Positions 1 through 12,400 of a stretch of DNA of 64,000 nt are shown here, one piece after another. Made by a program: the position numbers and the translations under genes. Source of the stretch: Acidobacteriota bacterium (GTDB lineage: Bacteria; Acidobacteriota; Thermoanaerobaculia; Multivoradales; Multivoraceae); NCBI GenBank assembly GCA_026707545.1, contig JAPOWR010000004.1, positions 124,001 through 188,000 on the forward strand. The letters run 5' to 3'. Each line of letters begins with the position of its first letter. Position 1 is the first letter of the stretch. The notes under the pieces were generated by a model that saw only the letters and a list, made by a program, of their open reading frames with translations, did no database searches and was not told the origin of the DNA.

Positions 1-146
1 TGAACGAGGAACCGGAGCTCCGCGACCGGATCCGCGCGGAGGGCAAGCTCAGCGACGAGCTGGACGCCCAGATCATGGAGGCGATCGGCCGGGCCTTCCA
101 GCTCTTCGTGGCCGAGAACCCCGACGCCGCGCTGGAAGAGAACTAG
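1..146 (+). CDS. atpA: ATP synthase F1 alpha subunit, C-terminal end (partial)
   Basis: Only the last 47 codons are in the window; the reading frame begins at base 3 and stops at TAG 144-146. The peptide begins NEEPELRDRIRAEGKLSDEL and is helical and acidic, as expected for the alpha-subunit C-terminal domain. Identification rests mainly on context: it lies 39 bp before atpG, followed by atpD and atpC, the usual order of the bacterial F1 operon. The alpha subunit alternates with beta in the F1 hexamer and carries the non-catalytic nucleotide sites. Confidence 0.9.
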   Translation, partial: NEEPELRDRIRAEGKLSDELDAQIMEAIGRAFQLFVAENPDAALEEN

Positions 147-185
147 AACGAGACGAACGGGAAGGTTCCGAGGTAGGCCCGAACG

Positions 186-2623
<2,438 letters not shown>

Positions 2624-2657
2624 CGCCGCAGAGGCGAAACCAGCGGAGCGAACGAAC

Positions 2658-3062
2658 GTGGCCGGCTTGAACCTCATCCTCGTAACCCACGCCGAGAAGC
2701 TGCTCGAGATCGAGTGCTCGGATGTCGGTCTGCCCGGCCGCAAGGGCGACATGGGCATCCTGCCCGGCCATGCGGCGCTGATCAGCACGCTGCGTCCCGG
2801 CGAGCTCAGCTACCAGCCGGCGGATGGCGGCGCGCGCCGCTTCGTCGCCGTGGCGCCGGGCTTCTGCGAGGTCGCGGACGACACCGTGACGGTGCTGACC
2901 GAGACCGCGCAGAGGGCCGAGGACATCGACGCGGCCGCGGCTGCGACCGAGCGGGACGAGCTGGCTGCGGAGTACGCCCGCGCGAGCTTCGAGGATCAGG
3001 CGGGACTCAAGGACCGCGTGGATACCGCGCAGGCGCGGGTCGACGTTGCGTCGCGGGCCTAG
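2658..3062 (+). CDS. atpC: ATP synthase F1 epsilon subunit
   Basis: The 134-residue product is the small stalk subunit that binds gamma and can inhibit ATP hydrolysis. The N-terminal beta-sandwich is recognisable from LPGRKGDMGILPGHAALIST near residues 28-48, followed by two C-terminal helices rich in Ala and Glu. Translation starts at GTG 2658, preceded by a GGAG-like site in the short gap after atpD. It is the last gene of the operon; a strong GC hairpin follows at 3073-3091. Confidence 0.95.
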   Translation: MAGLNLILVTHAEKLLEIECSDVGLPGRKGDMGILPGHAALISTLRPGELSYQPADGGARRFVAVAPGFCEVADDTVTVLTETAQRAEDIDAAAAATERDELAAEYARASFEDQAGLKDRVDTAQARVDVASRA

Positions 3063-3072
3063 GGTCGAAGGT

Positions 3073-3091
3073 CGCCGGCCCCTGGCCGGCG
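3073..3091 (+). terminator. GC hairpin downstream of the atp operon
   Basis: A perfect 8-bp stem (cgccggcc / ggccggcg) with a 3-base loop begins 11 bp after the atpC stop. No T-run follows, so it may be a weak or factor-assisted terminator or simply an mRNA 3'-end stabiliser. Confidence 0.4.
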
Positions 3092-3107
3092 GCTGTGTCC
3101 CTCGGAA

Positions 3108-3303
3108 GCGGACCAGAGGGTCCGCGCACCCAGAGCACGACCTTGGCCGGTGGGAGAGTCTCGACTGCGATCCCATTGCTCGCAGTGACGCCATGTCAAC
3201 TGCATGTAGAGAACCCCGCCACACCGGTGCCGTTCTCTGGGTGCGCGGACCTTCTGGTCCGCTTGCCGCCGAAGGCGGCCAGAAGACGCGCCGCGAAGCG
3301 GCG
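3108..3303. repeat. Cluster of short palindromic hairpins between atpC and tRNA-Ser
   Basis: Four hairpins occur in less than 200 bp: 3108-3125 (gcggacc...gtccgc), 3245-3262 (gcggaccttctggtccgc), 3265-3279 (gccgcc-gaa-ggcggc) and 3289-3303 (cgccgc-gaa-gcggcg). The first two are diverged copies with flanking similarity (gtccgcgcaccc against gggtgcgcggac), so they also pair with each other. They resemble dispersed extragenic palindromes, but one window cannot show whether they are genome-wide. Confidence 0.45.
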
Positions 3304-3328
3304 ACAACACCCCGCCGCCAGCCGTCGG

Positions 3329-3430
3329 CTACCGAAGCCTTCGTTCAATGCGCTCCAGCACCGCCCGGAGCGCCGCCAGTTGACGCGCGATCTCGTACAG
3401 GTTCCGCTCAATCCCGCGAGTGTCAGTCAC
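3329..3430 (-). CDS. Possible 33-residue helical small protein
   Basis: A GTG at 3430 is preceded by GAGGAGG five bases upstream and opens a 33-codon frame (start VTDTRGIERNLYEIARQLAA) ending in an Arg/Leu-rich amphipathic helix of the coiled-coil kind. No family is recognised. The good ribosome-binding site and the regular heptad-like Leu/Ile/Ala spacing support it, but it is short and lies convergent to tRNA-Ser. It could be a real micro-protein or a chance frame in a G+C-rich gap. Confidence 0.35.
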   Translation of the reverse strand: MTDTRGIERNLYEIARQLAALRAVLERIERRLR

Positions 3431-3569
3431 ATCTTCCTCCTCGGGCGGGTTCGTTTCCGCCTCCAGCAAAGGACCTAGCGAATCCCGTGCCGGATGGAGT
3501 AGAGGAAGCCGCAACCCGAGTCCCGCCCGCGCCAGGACCACGCTCTCCGCTGCTACACTCCCCCGCTCG

Positions 3570-3661
<92 letters not shown>

Positions 3662-3716
3662 AGTCACTCAGATAAGTGTAGATATATCAGTTACTTAGAG
3701 GAATCCTCTATCGGAC

Positions 3717-3736
3717 GATCCCACAAGAGATCCCAC
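3717..3736. repeat. Paired gatcccac motifs inside the left end
   Basis: Two copies of gatcccac (3717-3724 and 3729-3736) lie 12 bp apart, beginning 56 bp after the att core. A matching pair with the same 12-bp spacing (gatcccac, then tgtcccac) lies at 52574-52593, beginning 57 bp after the right core. These are candidate integrase arm-type sites or remains of a repeated element end. Confidence 0.4.
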
Positions 3737-3932
3737 ATCCGGGATGGAATGCACGGGCGAAGCGGCTAGATCCCCGGCTCGGTCGCCTACCGCCGGGGCG
3801 AGTGACGCTCGTGGCTGGGAGGCCCTAGCCGGGTTGGCGGGGGCAGGAAACGGCGCCGGCTCGGTACCGGCCCTGGCTTAGCCCGCGGTCAAGGTCGGAA
3901 GGTGGGTCGAAGAGCGTCCTCGAGCCCGGATG

Positions 3933-4062
3933 GAAGACCGGCGACGGTCGGACCCGCCGCCGGCGCTGACGACGCACTAGGCGTCGTCTCCCGCGGGTTG
4001 CTCGCGCGGCTCGTAGATTAGGGTGTTGGACCTGATCGGCCAGTCAGTTGAGCACGGACCAA
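3933..4062 (-). pseudogene. Truncated copy of the 3' end of the 14129-14386 gene
   Basis: About 130 bp here align closely with 14085-14214, including the stop-codon region and the last two dozen or so codons of the small gene at 14129-14386 plus its downstream GC repeat (gccgccggcgctgacgacgc). The match fades near 4062, just before the stop of the next coding region. The rest of 3662-4106 shows no convincing gene. The two copies are in direct orientation and bracket the exported-protein block. Confidence 0.6.
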
Positions 4063-4106
4063 GTGCGAAGGCCGCTGGTTGCTCAGTTCGCTCCTTGCTC
4101 GGGTTC

Positions 4107-7100
4107 TTACTGGTTCCCTGCGGGGCTCTCGTTGGCCACTGGTTTGCTGGAGAAGCCGTTCACCAGGTTGCCGTTATCGTCCGACAGGGCCCTCGCGGCT
4201 GGCGGCGTGTAGGTGAGCTTCACGGTCTCGTCCGCGGCCACAGCTAGAGCCAGCTTCACGTTCACTTCGCTGCGATAGATCACGGCAGTGTTTAGCCCGC
4301 CGATGCTGCGGGATGCACCATCGGCATTGGTGGCGACGACATTGAACGCCGATCCGGGTACCCCGCTGTTCCCGTTCACATGTCCATCGAAGATCACGAT
4401 CAGGTAGCTTCCCCTCACTTCCGCACGCTTGAAGACCGGTGGCTCTGCGAGGCGGCTGTTGTTGGTCACTGGTCTATTGGAGAAGCCGTTCACCCAGTTG
4501 CCGTTGTTGCCCGTCAGGGAATGCCCGGGTATCGGCGTGTAGCTGGCCGTCACCGTCTCGCCTGGCGCCACAGCCAGGGCCAACGTCACGTTCGCTTCGT
4601 TGCGATTCATCGAGACCGTGCCTGTTCCGCCGATGCTGCGGGATTCGCTATCGGCATTGGTGGCGACGACGTTGAACGACCGTCCGGGCACCGAGCTGTT
4701 CCCGCTCACGTGTGCATCGAAGATCACGACCAAGCGATTTCCCCTCACTCCCGCACGCTTGAAGACTGGTGCCGCGGCGGCAGCGGCGGGAGTCCTGTTG
4801 GTTACTGGCTTGTTGGAGAAGCCGTCTACCCAGTTGCCACTAGCGTCCCTCGGTGCCCCACTTTGGCTGGCTGGCGGTGTGTAGGTGAGCGTCACCGTCT
4901 CGTCCGCGGCCACTTCGAGAGCGAGCGGCACGTTCAACTCGTTGTGGTAAGTCGTGACCGCGCCTGTCCCGCCGATACCGCGGGACTCGCCATTCGCGTT
5001 CGTGGCGATAAGGTCGAACGCCGCGCTGGACACCGCGAGGTTCCCGGTCACATGTCCATCGAAGATCACGATCAAGTGACCCCTGTTCACTTCCGCCCTT
5101 TCGAAGATCGGGCCCACGCCGTGTCCACGGACAGTGACCTTCATCGCGTTGCTGTCGTCGGCCCAGGCCGTGGCCGTGTTTCCCTTCCTCCGGTAGCTGT
5201 CCCCGATCGTCCACCCGGTTGCGGCACCCGCATCCTCGGCGTCCGAAGCTGTTCGCCTTGCGTTGACGCCCTTGTTGCCCGCGGCACTGACGTCCACCAG
5301 CAGGAAGTACTTCGTACTGGTGTCCAGCTTGACCCCGGGGCTTGATGCCGTGAAGGTGTTGGCCCCCGCAACCAGTGTCGCGGGGTTCGTGAGTGTGACG
5401 AGTTCGGTTCCGGGGTCGCCCGACGAGTCGGATCGGATGCTGACGGTGTAGGTCGGGTCGGTCGAGTTGCCTGGTGTGGCGATGTCGGTTTCGACGTCGA
5501 CGCTGGTGACCCGATAGCCGTTGCTGTTGCTGCCGGTGGTGAACGGCTGGCCGTGATCGTTGCTGAAGGAGGCATCCGAAGAACCGGCGGCGGAGGCTTG
5601 CCCGCTGTTGCTCGCCAGCACCTTCGACCGTTCGGCATAGCCGTTGACGGCGATCTTCAAGGTGGAACCACCACCTAGCAATGCCCAGACGCTCGACCCT
5701 GGAGCTCGACTGTATGAGTCGTTCGCGAGGTGCCAACCCGCCGCGTTGCCGGGATCTTCACCATCGGAACCCGTAGTGCTGACTTGCCAGTCGCCCGTGT
5801 CGGCGCCCTGGAGTCTCAGAACCACGAAGTACTCCGTACTGGCGGCTAGCCGGATTCCCCGTTCCCCTGGAGCGGTGAACCTGTTGAGGCCGACGACCAG
5901 ATTGGGAGGAGGCGTCAGCGTGGCCAGCACGGTACTGCCAGGCCTGCCGGACATGGCGTTGACGATGTCCACGTTGGCGACCGCTCCCGACGCCGGTCGC
6001 GCCGCGATGGGGACGTCCACACTGATCAGGCGGCTCCCGCCGGCGTAGCCGCCAGTCGTGAACGAATGTGCAAGGTGGGCGGAGAGTCCGCTGGAGGGAC
6101 CAGGAAACTGATCTGTGTTGCTGACAAGCATGCCCGCCGGCGCCGGCGGGGTCCGGTTCGTCGCCACCAGGCCGGTGAAGCCGGCCACCTCGGTCCGGTC
6201 CTCGTCCTGCAGTGGCCTGCTGGACGGCTTCGCGTAGTCCACCGTCAGTGTCTCGCCGTGCGCGACCGACCCGGCCAGCGGCACCGTTGCCGTGTTGGCG
6301 CGAACCGCCATGAGGCCGTCGCCGACGATGGTGCGGCCGGAGTTGCCTAGCGGCGTGGCTGTCACCGTGAAGACGCTGCTGGCTGGCGCCCACATGCCGT
6401 CGAGGTTTTCGGAGAACGCGACCGTCAGCTTCCGGCCGTACACGGATGCGGTGACCGGCCTGGGAAAACGATCGGGGTCGTCCACCGTGACGTGGACGGT
6501 GGAAGAGTCCACGTTGTGCAACCCGTAGCCCGTGTTCAACACCAGCGTCGCCGTCACCAATCCGCTGTCTTCCGTCGTGTCGTCGTCCACGGTGGGCACG
6601 GTGTAGGTCGCCTCACCCGTGGTCGGTACCGTCACGGTCTTTTCGCCCAGGTTACTGGCCGCCACGAAGTCGCCGGTCTGGGAGATGACCAGCTTGACCG
6701 ACAGGGCCGTGGACGGGGTCGGCGCCGCGCGAATCGTGAAGCTGGCGCCGGTTCCCTCGGACACCGGCGCGCCGCCGGCAATGCTTACGAGGGGCGTTCC
6801 CGACGGCGGGTTGTCGTTGTCATGCACGTTCACGCTCTCGGAAGGCGGAGTGTCGGGAACCGTGTAGCCCGTGCCGCTCGTGACGGTCACGGTCACGGCT
6901 CCGGCCACTTCGTCGTTGCTGTCGTCCACGGTGGGGACGGTGTAGGTCACTTGGCCGTCAGCCGGTACGCTTACCGTCTTCGCTCCAAGATCGCTCGATG
7001 CCACGAAGTCGCCGGTCTGGCTGACCGTCAGTTCGACTGTCGTCGCCGATTGCGAGGCATGAGACATGCGGATCGTGAAGGTAGCCGCGGTGCCCTCGGT

Positions 7101-8297
7101 CACCGCCGCGCTCGGCGTGACGCTCACCTGCCGTTCCGGATAGAGGGCTTGGATTGCCCGCTGGTCGTCGATTCCCAATCTGGCGGCTCCACTTCTTCTT
7201 TGGGGAGAGAAATCAATGGGCCGCATGATGGAATCGCTCTCCTCGCTGGTGCATGCGCGGGAATCACACGGATGATCGAGACCGAGGGCGTGACCCAGTT
7301 GGTGCGTCATGAGATCGGCGACAACACTCGGCAAATGGTCGCTGAAGTCGAAGTTGTTGGTGATGATCCGTGCCTGTTCCAATTGGTAGGAGCTGTCGGC
7401 CGAACCTGGAATCGTGTGTTCACGGCGGCAGGGGTAGGAGAGCAGAGTAACCGCGTAAACCGATCCGGGGACTTCGTTGTGCGGATCATTGAAGCCGATC
7501 TGAACGCCCGGGACGGGAGACGTCCGGGTGGGGAACGGCTCGGCTGAGATAGTCGACTTCAAGGACACGGTCGATCCCGGCACGGCGTTCCAAGCGTGGA
7601 CTCCCGCGTCAACAGCGGCCCTGGTGCCTGTGTCGAGACGCGGCTGGGCGCCGTGGATCGTGACGGTCAGGTTCCCGCCATTGTCGAAGTTCGTCCACCG
7701 AATGAAACGGTTGTTGCTCGATCCGCAGTCGGTGGCGCGTCGAAGCGTGAAGGCACTTGTGACGGACTGCGGTCCGTCCGAATCTCGGGAGGACGGTGTG
7801 CTGTAGTCAACCAGTCGATCAACGCCCAGGACGCGATCGCCGATCCACTCGCGAAACAGCGTGGAACTGCGCGGAGCGTCTCCGGCGACGCCGTAGCGAC
7901 TCAGTACACCTCGATGCTCGAAGAACGTGCCGAGACCCCAGCTCACGGTTTCGAAAACGCCGTCGTCGCCCGGCTCCAGAAACAGCAGTACACGCTGTCC
8001 AGGCCCCAGCATCGGTAGACCCCGGACTACGGTCACCATGTCGCCGACTATGCCGCCCAGCTGCCGGACCGTGATCACGCTGTTGACCGCTCGCCCCTTC
8101 ATTTGGGCTTCGACGCGGACCAGAGCGTCGGTAAAGCCGGCCTCCGGGGCTGGCATCGAATGGAACACCTCGCCGTAGACGATGAACGGCGTGTCGTCGA
8201 CCAAGGCTTCGTCGGGCGGCACGAGGTAGACAACGGCGGCCGCTGGCAGCGAGACGAACGTCAGCAGCAGTGCTAGGAATCCAGGCAGTCTGGGCAT
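4107..8297 (-). CDS. Large exported matrixin-like protein with repeated C-terminal domains; catalytic Glu replaced
   Basis: The 1396-residue protein starts at ATG 8297 (GGAG site upstream) with a clear signal peptide (MPRLPGFLALLLTFVSLPAA). Near residues 331-341 it has HQLGHALGLDH, the zinc-binding pattern of matrixin-type metallopeptidases, but the expected HExxH glutamate is Gln (codon CAA). Two Calx-beta-like repeats follow (each with SQTGDFVA and TYTVPTVDD), then SwmB-like and lectin-like repeats, and three near-identical C-terminal modules of about 95 residues (VFKRAxVRGxxLxVIFD). Probably a secreted or surface adhesin-type protein. If the Gln is real, the domain may bind zinc without normal proteolysis. 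First of three cargo genes bracketed by direct repeats. Confidence 0.75.
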   Translation of the reverse strand: MPRLPGFLALLLTFVSLPAAAVVYLVPPDEALVDDTPFIVYGEVFHSMPAPEAGFTDALVRVEAQMKGRAVNSVITVRQLGGIVGDMVTVVRGLPMLGPGQRVLLFLEPGDDGVFETVSWGLGTFFEHRGVLSRYGVAGDAPRSSTLFREWIGDRVLGVDRLVDYSTPSSRDSDGPQSVTSAFTLRRATDCGSSNNRFIRWTNFDNGGNLTVTIHGAQPRLDTGTRAAVDAGVHAWNAVPGSTVSLKSTISAEPFPTRTSPVPGVQIGFNDPHNEVPGSVYAVTLLSYPCRREHTIPGSADSSYQLEQARIITNNFDFSDHLPSVVADLMTHQLGHALGLDHPCDSRACTSEESDSIMRPIDFSPQRRSGAARLGIDDQRAIQALYPERQVSVTPSAAVTEGTAATFTIRMSHASQSATTVELTVSQTGDFVASSDLGAKTVSVPADGQVTYTVPTVDDSNDEVAGAVTVTVTSGTGYTVPDTPPSESVNVHDNDNPPSGTPLVSIAGGAPVSEGTGASFTIRAAPTPSTALSVKLVISQTGDFVAASNLGEKTVTVPTTGEATYTVPTVDDDTTEDSGLVTATLVLNTGYGLHNVDSSTVHVTVDDPDRFPRPVTASVYGRKLTVAFSENLDGMWAPASSVFTVTATPLGNSGRTIVGDGLMAVRANTATVPLAGSVAHGETLTVDYAKPSSRPLQDEDRTEVAGFTGLVATNRTPPAPAGMLVSNTDQFPGPSSGLSAHLAHSFTTGGYAGGSRLISVDVPIAARPASGAVANVDIVNAMSGRPGSTVLATLTPPPNLVVGLNRFTAPGERGIRLAASTEYFVVLRLQGADTGDWQVSTTGSDGEDPGNAAGWHLANDSYSRAPGSSVWALLGGGSTLKIAVNGYAERSKVLASNSGQASAAGSSDASFSNDHGQPFTTGSNSNGYRVTSVDVETDIATPGNSTDPTYTVSIRSDSSGDPGTELVTLTNPATLVAGANTFTASSPGVKLDTSTKYFLLVDVSAAGNKGVNARRTASDAEDAGAATGWTIGDSYRRKGNTATAWADDSNAMKVTVRGHGVGPIFERAEVNRGHLIVIFDGHVTGNLAVSSAAFDLIATNANGESRGIGGTGAVTTYHNELNVPLALEVAADETVTLTYTPPASQSGAPRDASGNWVDGFSNKPVTNRTPAAAAAAPVFKRAGVRGNRLVVIFDAHVSGNSSVPGRSFNVVATNADSESRSIGGTGTVSMNRNEANVTLALAVAPGETVTASYTPIPGHSLTGNNGNWVNGFSNRPVTNNSRLAEPPVFKRAEVRGSYLIVIFDGHVNGNSGVPGSAFNVVATNADGASRSIGGLNTAVIYRSEVNVKLALAVAADETVKLTYTPPAARALSDDNGNLVNGFSSKPVANESPAGNQ

Positions 8298-8391
8298 GGG
8301 GGTTGGTTCTCCGTAGTGGTTGTGGAACGCCGCAAGTCGTCGCGGCGCCAAGGTTGGTTTGGCAGTAGTCGGTCTGATGCGCGCGGCGCGC

Positions 8392-9342
8392 CTACGGCGG
8401 GGGCGCCTGCAGCCTGGGGACGATGCCCAACCGGTCGCCCCGAGCGAACAGGGTCCCGAGCGGGCCTTCATCAGCGTCCACGCCGCCGGGAACCACCGGG
8501 GTGGTCAAGTCCACATGCGCGGCGCGCGGTCGAACCAGCGGCGCCACAGCGGGCACTGTGCCGATCTTCACCCAGTACCAGGCGCCATCCGCCAACCCGA
8601 TGGTCTCCAGCCGACCCTGCACCGCCTCGCCGTCGTCGTCGAAGCAGCCGGGCAGGAGCTCCACGATGAGGCCATCATCGCCCGCCGGCAGCGCGAGGAT
8701 CGCCGGATCGGCCTCGCCGCAGGCCAGGCGCACCGCGGCCCACCTGCCGTTCAGCGGACGGCCGACGATTCCGCCGCCGCCCTTCCAGTACGGGGCGACG
8801 TGTTCGCCTTCGGCCTCGAGATCCTTCAGGTGGGGGACGATGCCCATGAACCCGGTGTTGTCGTGGACCATCAGCGTGCCGTTCAATCGGCCCAGGATTG
8901 ACAGCGAGAAGCGGCGATTGGCGTCCGGCCACGCCGTGACGCCGCCGGGAATCGGAGGCGCCACCCGCTGACTGAACGACGACTCGCAGACCAGGGGGGC
9001 GACCGCCACGTTCCGGTCGCCGTTGAGCCAGTACCAGCCGTCTCCGTCGATCCCCTCGAACGTCATCTCGCCGTCGATCGGCCGTCCGTCGTCGGCGATA
9101 CACGTCGACTGGCTCACGGCGCGCACGATCAAGCCGTCCTCGCCGGCGTACTCGCGGCTCTGTAGCCCGCTGCCGCCGCACTTGATCGAGACGATCGCCG
9201 ACCTGCCGTCGGTGGGCCTGACCGCGAACCCGCCTGTGCCGTGCCAGTACGGAGTCACGTGGGACTCGCATGCGGCCGCCGCGGCCGCCGGCAGCGAGAG
9301 GAAGAGCAGGAACAGTGCGAGAGACCCAGGTACTCTAGGCAG
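8392..9342 (-). CDS. Exported protein, stand-alone copy of the neighbour's C-terminal module
   Basis: About 316 residues beginning with a signal peptide (PRVPGSLALFLLFLSLPAAA) that parallels the start of the 4107-8297 protein. The mature part (SHVTPYWHGTGGFAVRP...) matches the last ~270 residues of the 9450-13310 protein almost residue for residue, so this is a duplication. Two internal halves each begin HVTPYW or HVAPYW and carry GTGGFAVRP or GGGGIVGRP. Cys residues suggest disulfides. The frame has no ATG at the aligned start: the position of the homologous ATG is CTG (9342), with GGAGGA just upstream, so either CTG is used or the start has decayed. Function unknown. Confidence 0.6.
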   Translation of the reverse strand: MPRVPGSLALFLLFLSLPAAAAAACESHVTPYWHGTGGFAVRPTDGRSAIVSIKCGGSGLQSREYAGEDGLIVRAVSQSTCIADDGRPIDGEMTFEGIDGDGWYWLNGDRNVAVAPLVCESSFSQRVAPPIPGGVTAWPDANRRFSLSILGRLNGTLMVHDNTGFMGIVPHLKDLEAEGEHVAPYWKGGGGIVGRPLNGRWAAVRLACGEADPAILALPAGDDGLIVELLPGCFDDDGEAVQGRLETIGLADGAWYWVKIGTVPAVAPLVRPRAAHVDLTTPVVPGGVDADEGPLGTLFARGDRLGIVPRLQAPPP

Positions 9343-9449
9343 GAGGCTGGTCCTCCATGGTGGCTTCCAGGAGCCGCTGGATCGTCGCGGTGCGTGGGTC
9401 TTGGTTCCGTTCGCTGGCCAAGAGTCCGGGCCGTCGGGCTGGCGGTGCG

Positions 9450-12400
9450 TCACGGCGGAACCTGCACCTTGGGGACGATGCCGATCAGGTCGCGACGGGT
9501 GAACAAGGTCCCGAGCGGACCCTCCTCGGCCTCCACGCCGGCGGGAAGCACCGGTGTGGTCAGGTTGACGCCTGGCCGCGGTCGAACCAGCGGCGCCACT
9601 GCGGGCACCCTGCCGATCTTCAGCCAGTACCAGGCGCCATCCGCCAACCCGATGGTCTCCAGCCGACCCTGCACCGCCTCGCCATCGGCGTCGAAGCAGC
9701 CCGGTACGAGCACGGCGATGAGGCCATCCTCGCCCGCGCGCAGCGCGAGGCTCTCCGGGTCGTCCTCGCCGCAGACCAGGTGTGCGGCGGCCCATTCGCC
9801 GTTCGCCGCGCGGCCGACGATTCCGCCGCCGCCTTTCCAGAACGGTGCGACGTGCTCGCCTTCTCCCTCCAGGTCCTTCAGGTGTGGAACGATGCCTATG
9901 AACCCGGTTGCATCATGCTCCATCAGAGTGCCACGCAGTCGTCCCAGGATGCTCCAGTCGAAGAGCTCGTTGCCGCTCGGCCGCGCCGTGACGCCGCCGG
10001 GGACCAGAGGACGCAACTGCGGACTCAGTTGCGCGTCGCAGACCAGGGGGGCGACCGCCACGTTCCGGTCGCCGTTGACCCAGTGCCAGCCGTCCCCGTC
10101 GATGCCCTCGAACGTCAGCTCGCCCGCGGTGGGCCGGCCGTCCTCGGCCACGCAGACCGGCCCGATCCCCCGTACGATCAGGCCGTCCTCGCCGGCATAC
10201 TCGCGGAACGAGTGGCGGTAGCGGCCGCACTCGATCGAGACGATCGCCGACCTGCCGTCGATGGGCCTGACCGCGAAACCGCCCGTGCCGTGCCAGTACG
10301 GCGTCACGTGGGACGCGCATGCGGCGGGCGCGGGCCGCGCGCCGCCGGGAATCGTGAAGCTGAAGTCGTCGGCTTCCGTTCCCGCCTCCGTCCGCAGGGG
10401 AATCGCGCCCTTCGTGTAGGTCACGGTGACCGAGTCCCCGGCGCGGATCAGCGGCGACACCGTCAGCAGCACCGAGCTGCCACGGATGTGCACGGCGGTC
10501 ACGGTGTGCTCCACGGTCTGGCTGGCCGCGACGGAAACGGGCTCGTTCGGCGACGAGGAAGCCGAGGCGACCGATGGTGACGTCGACGTCACCGTGAAGT
10601 CGCCCGGATCCGGCACCGACGTTGTGTCCAGGCTCTGGCCGAAGTCCAGCGTCACGCTCGCTCCGCTGGCGGTGGCGCCGGCGGGCTCCAGGTCTTGTCC
10701 TGGCGGTGGCGGCGTCGGGTCCGGCGTCGGGTCCGGCGTCGGATCCGGCGTCGGATCCGGCGGCGTGGTGGCGGCGGTGACGTTGACCGTGGCCGAGCCG
10801 GCCGTGGAGGAGACGGTGTAGTCGTTGCCGGCCTCCACGGTCGCGGTCACGCTGCCGGTGGTGCCGGCATTCGTCGGCACCGAAACGGTCGCCGAACCCG
10901 AGGTCTCGACGCTCAGATGGCTGCGCACCGGCGTCGCGACGCCGCCGGTCTGCGTGACGTCGTAGAGGACGGAGATAGCGGAGGTAGGCGCGGGCGTTAC
11001 GGTCAGGGTGAACGTCGCCGGGCTGCCCGCGGTGACGTCCCCGTCGCTCGCGATCGACGCTGTCGGCGGCGTCAAGTTTCGCGTCCTCGCGGCCAAGATT
11101 TGGGCAACCTTGTTCGGTGTGGCTGCGTCATCCTGCAGCGGATTGGCGTCGTCCCCTGGGACGTAGCTCACGAAGACGGAATCGCTTCTCGTCACTGCCG
11201 GGGAAAGCGTCAGCTCCACCGATGTCGCGTCGTCGGTCTTGAACTTCACGGCAGTCACCGTCGTGGAACTCTCAGTCCCGACGACCGTGAAGCGCGACGC
11301 GGCCGGGGCCGTCGTGGTGTCGAGATCCTCGGAGAAGGTCAATGTCAGCAGCGTCCCGTTGACCGTGCCGAAGCTCAGGGTCGGGACCGTATTGTCCGTC
11401 TCGTTGAACACTCGCCTTTCGAACCACTCGACCCCTTTGTTTTCCGTGTTCGCCAGCGCGCGCACTGCGTACGAGGGGTTGTACTCCAGCGTGATCCAGG
11501 TGTCGGTTTCTTCGATTGCCGGCGAGACGGTCAACTCCACTGACTTCGCGTCGCCGCTCTTGAACGTCGCGGCGGTCACGCTCCTGGTAATGGCTGGGCC
11601 GGACAAGGTGAAGGCCGCCACGGCCGGTGCCGCCAACCCCGTCCGCAGGTCCTCCGTGAAGGTCAGCGTCAGCAACGTCCCGTCCACTACGGCCGACGCC
11701 AGATTCGGTCTACCGGTCAGGTTGTACGCGGTTTCGCCAAAGGCTGCGACCTTGTTGCCGATGGGATCCCGCAGTGGGTTCGCTTCCGTCCCTGGCGTGT
11801 AGCTCACGCCGGCCGTGTCCCCCGTGCTTGCGGTGAACGCCGGGCTTATCGTCAGCACCAGGGACGAAGCGTCGCCGTCCTTGAACGCCACCGCGTCCAC
11901 GGTGGTGACAGGAGTCCCGCTCATGGTGAAGCGCGACGCGGCCGGGGCCGTCGTCGTGTCCAGTTCTTCGCTGAACTGGATCGTCAGCTTCGTCCCGATC
12001 ACCCCAAGGTCGAGAATTGTCGGTGCCGTCGTGTCGCCGAACGTTATCGACTGGCCCGAGAAGTTCGCGACCTCGTTCGCGGTTGCAGCCGTATCCTTGA
12101 GCGGGTTCGAATCGGTTCCCTTGGTGTAAGCCAAGGTAGTCCCGGCGTCGGCGGTGCTGACCAACCGGCTTAGGGCCAGGTTCAGGACGGTCGAGTCGTC
12201 GCTACCGAACGTCACGGCGGTCACCGTCGGGGCTGTAACCCCCGTCTTGGTCAGGGTGAAGCGGGACTTGTCCGGAGCGGCCGATCGGTCCAGGTCCTCG
12301 GTGAACTTCAGCGTCAGCACCGAGCCCTCCGCTTTGGCCGACACCACGGTCGGCGCGGTCGTGTCAGTCCCATTCTCGCGGACAAGGGGGCGCGTGAACT

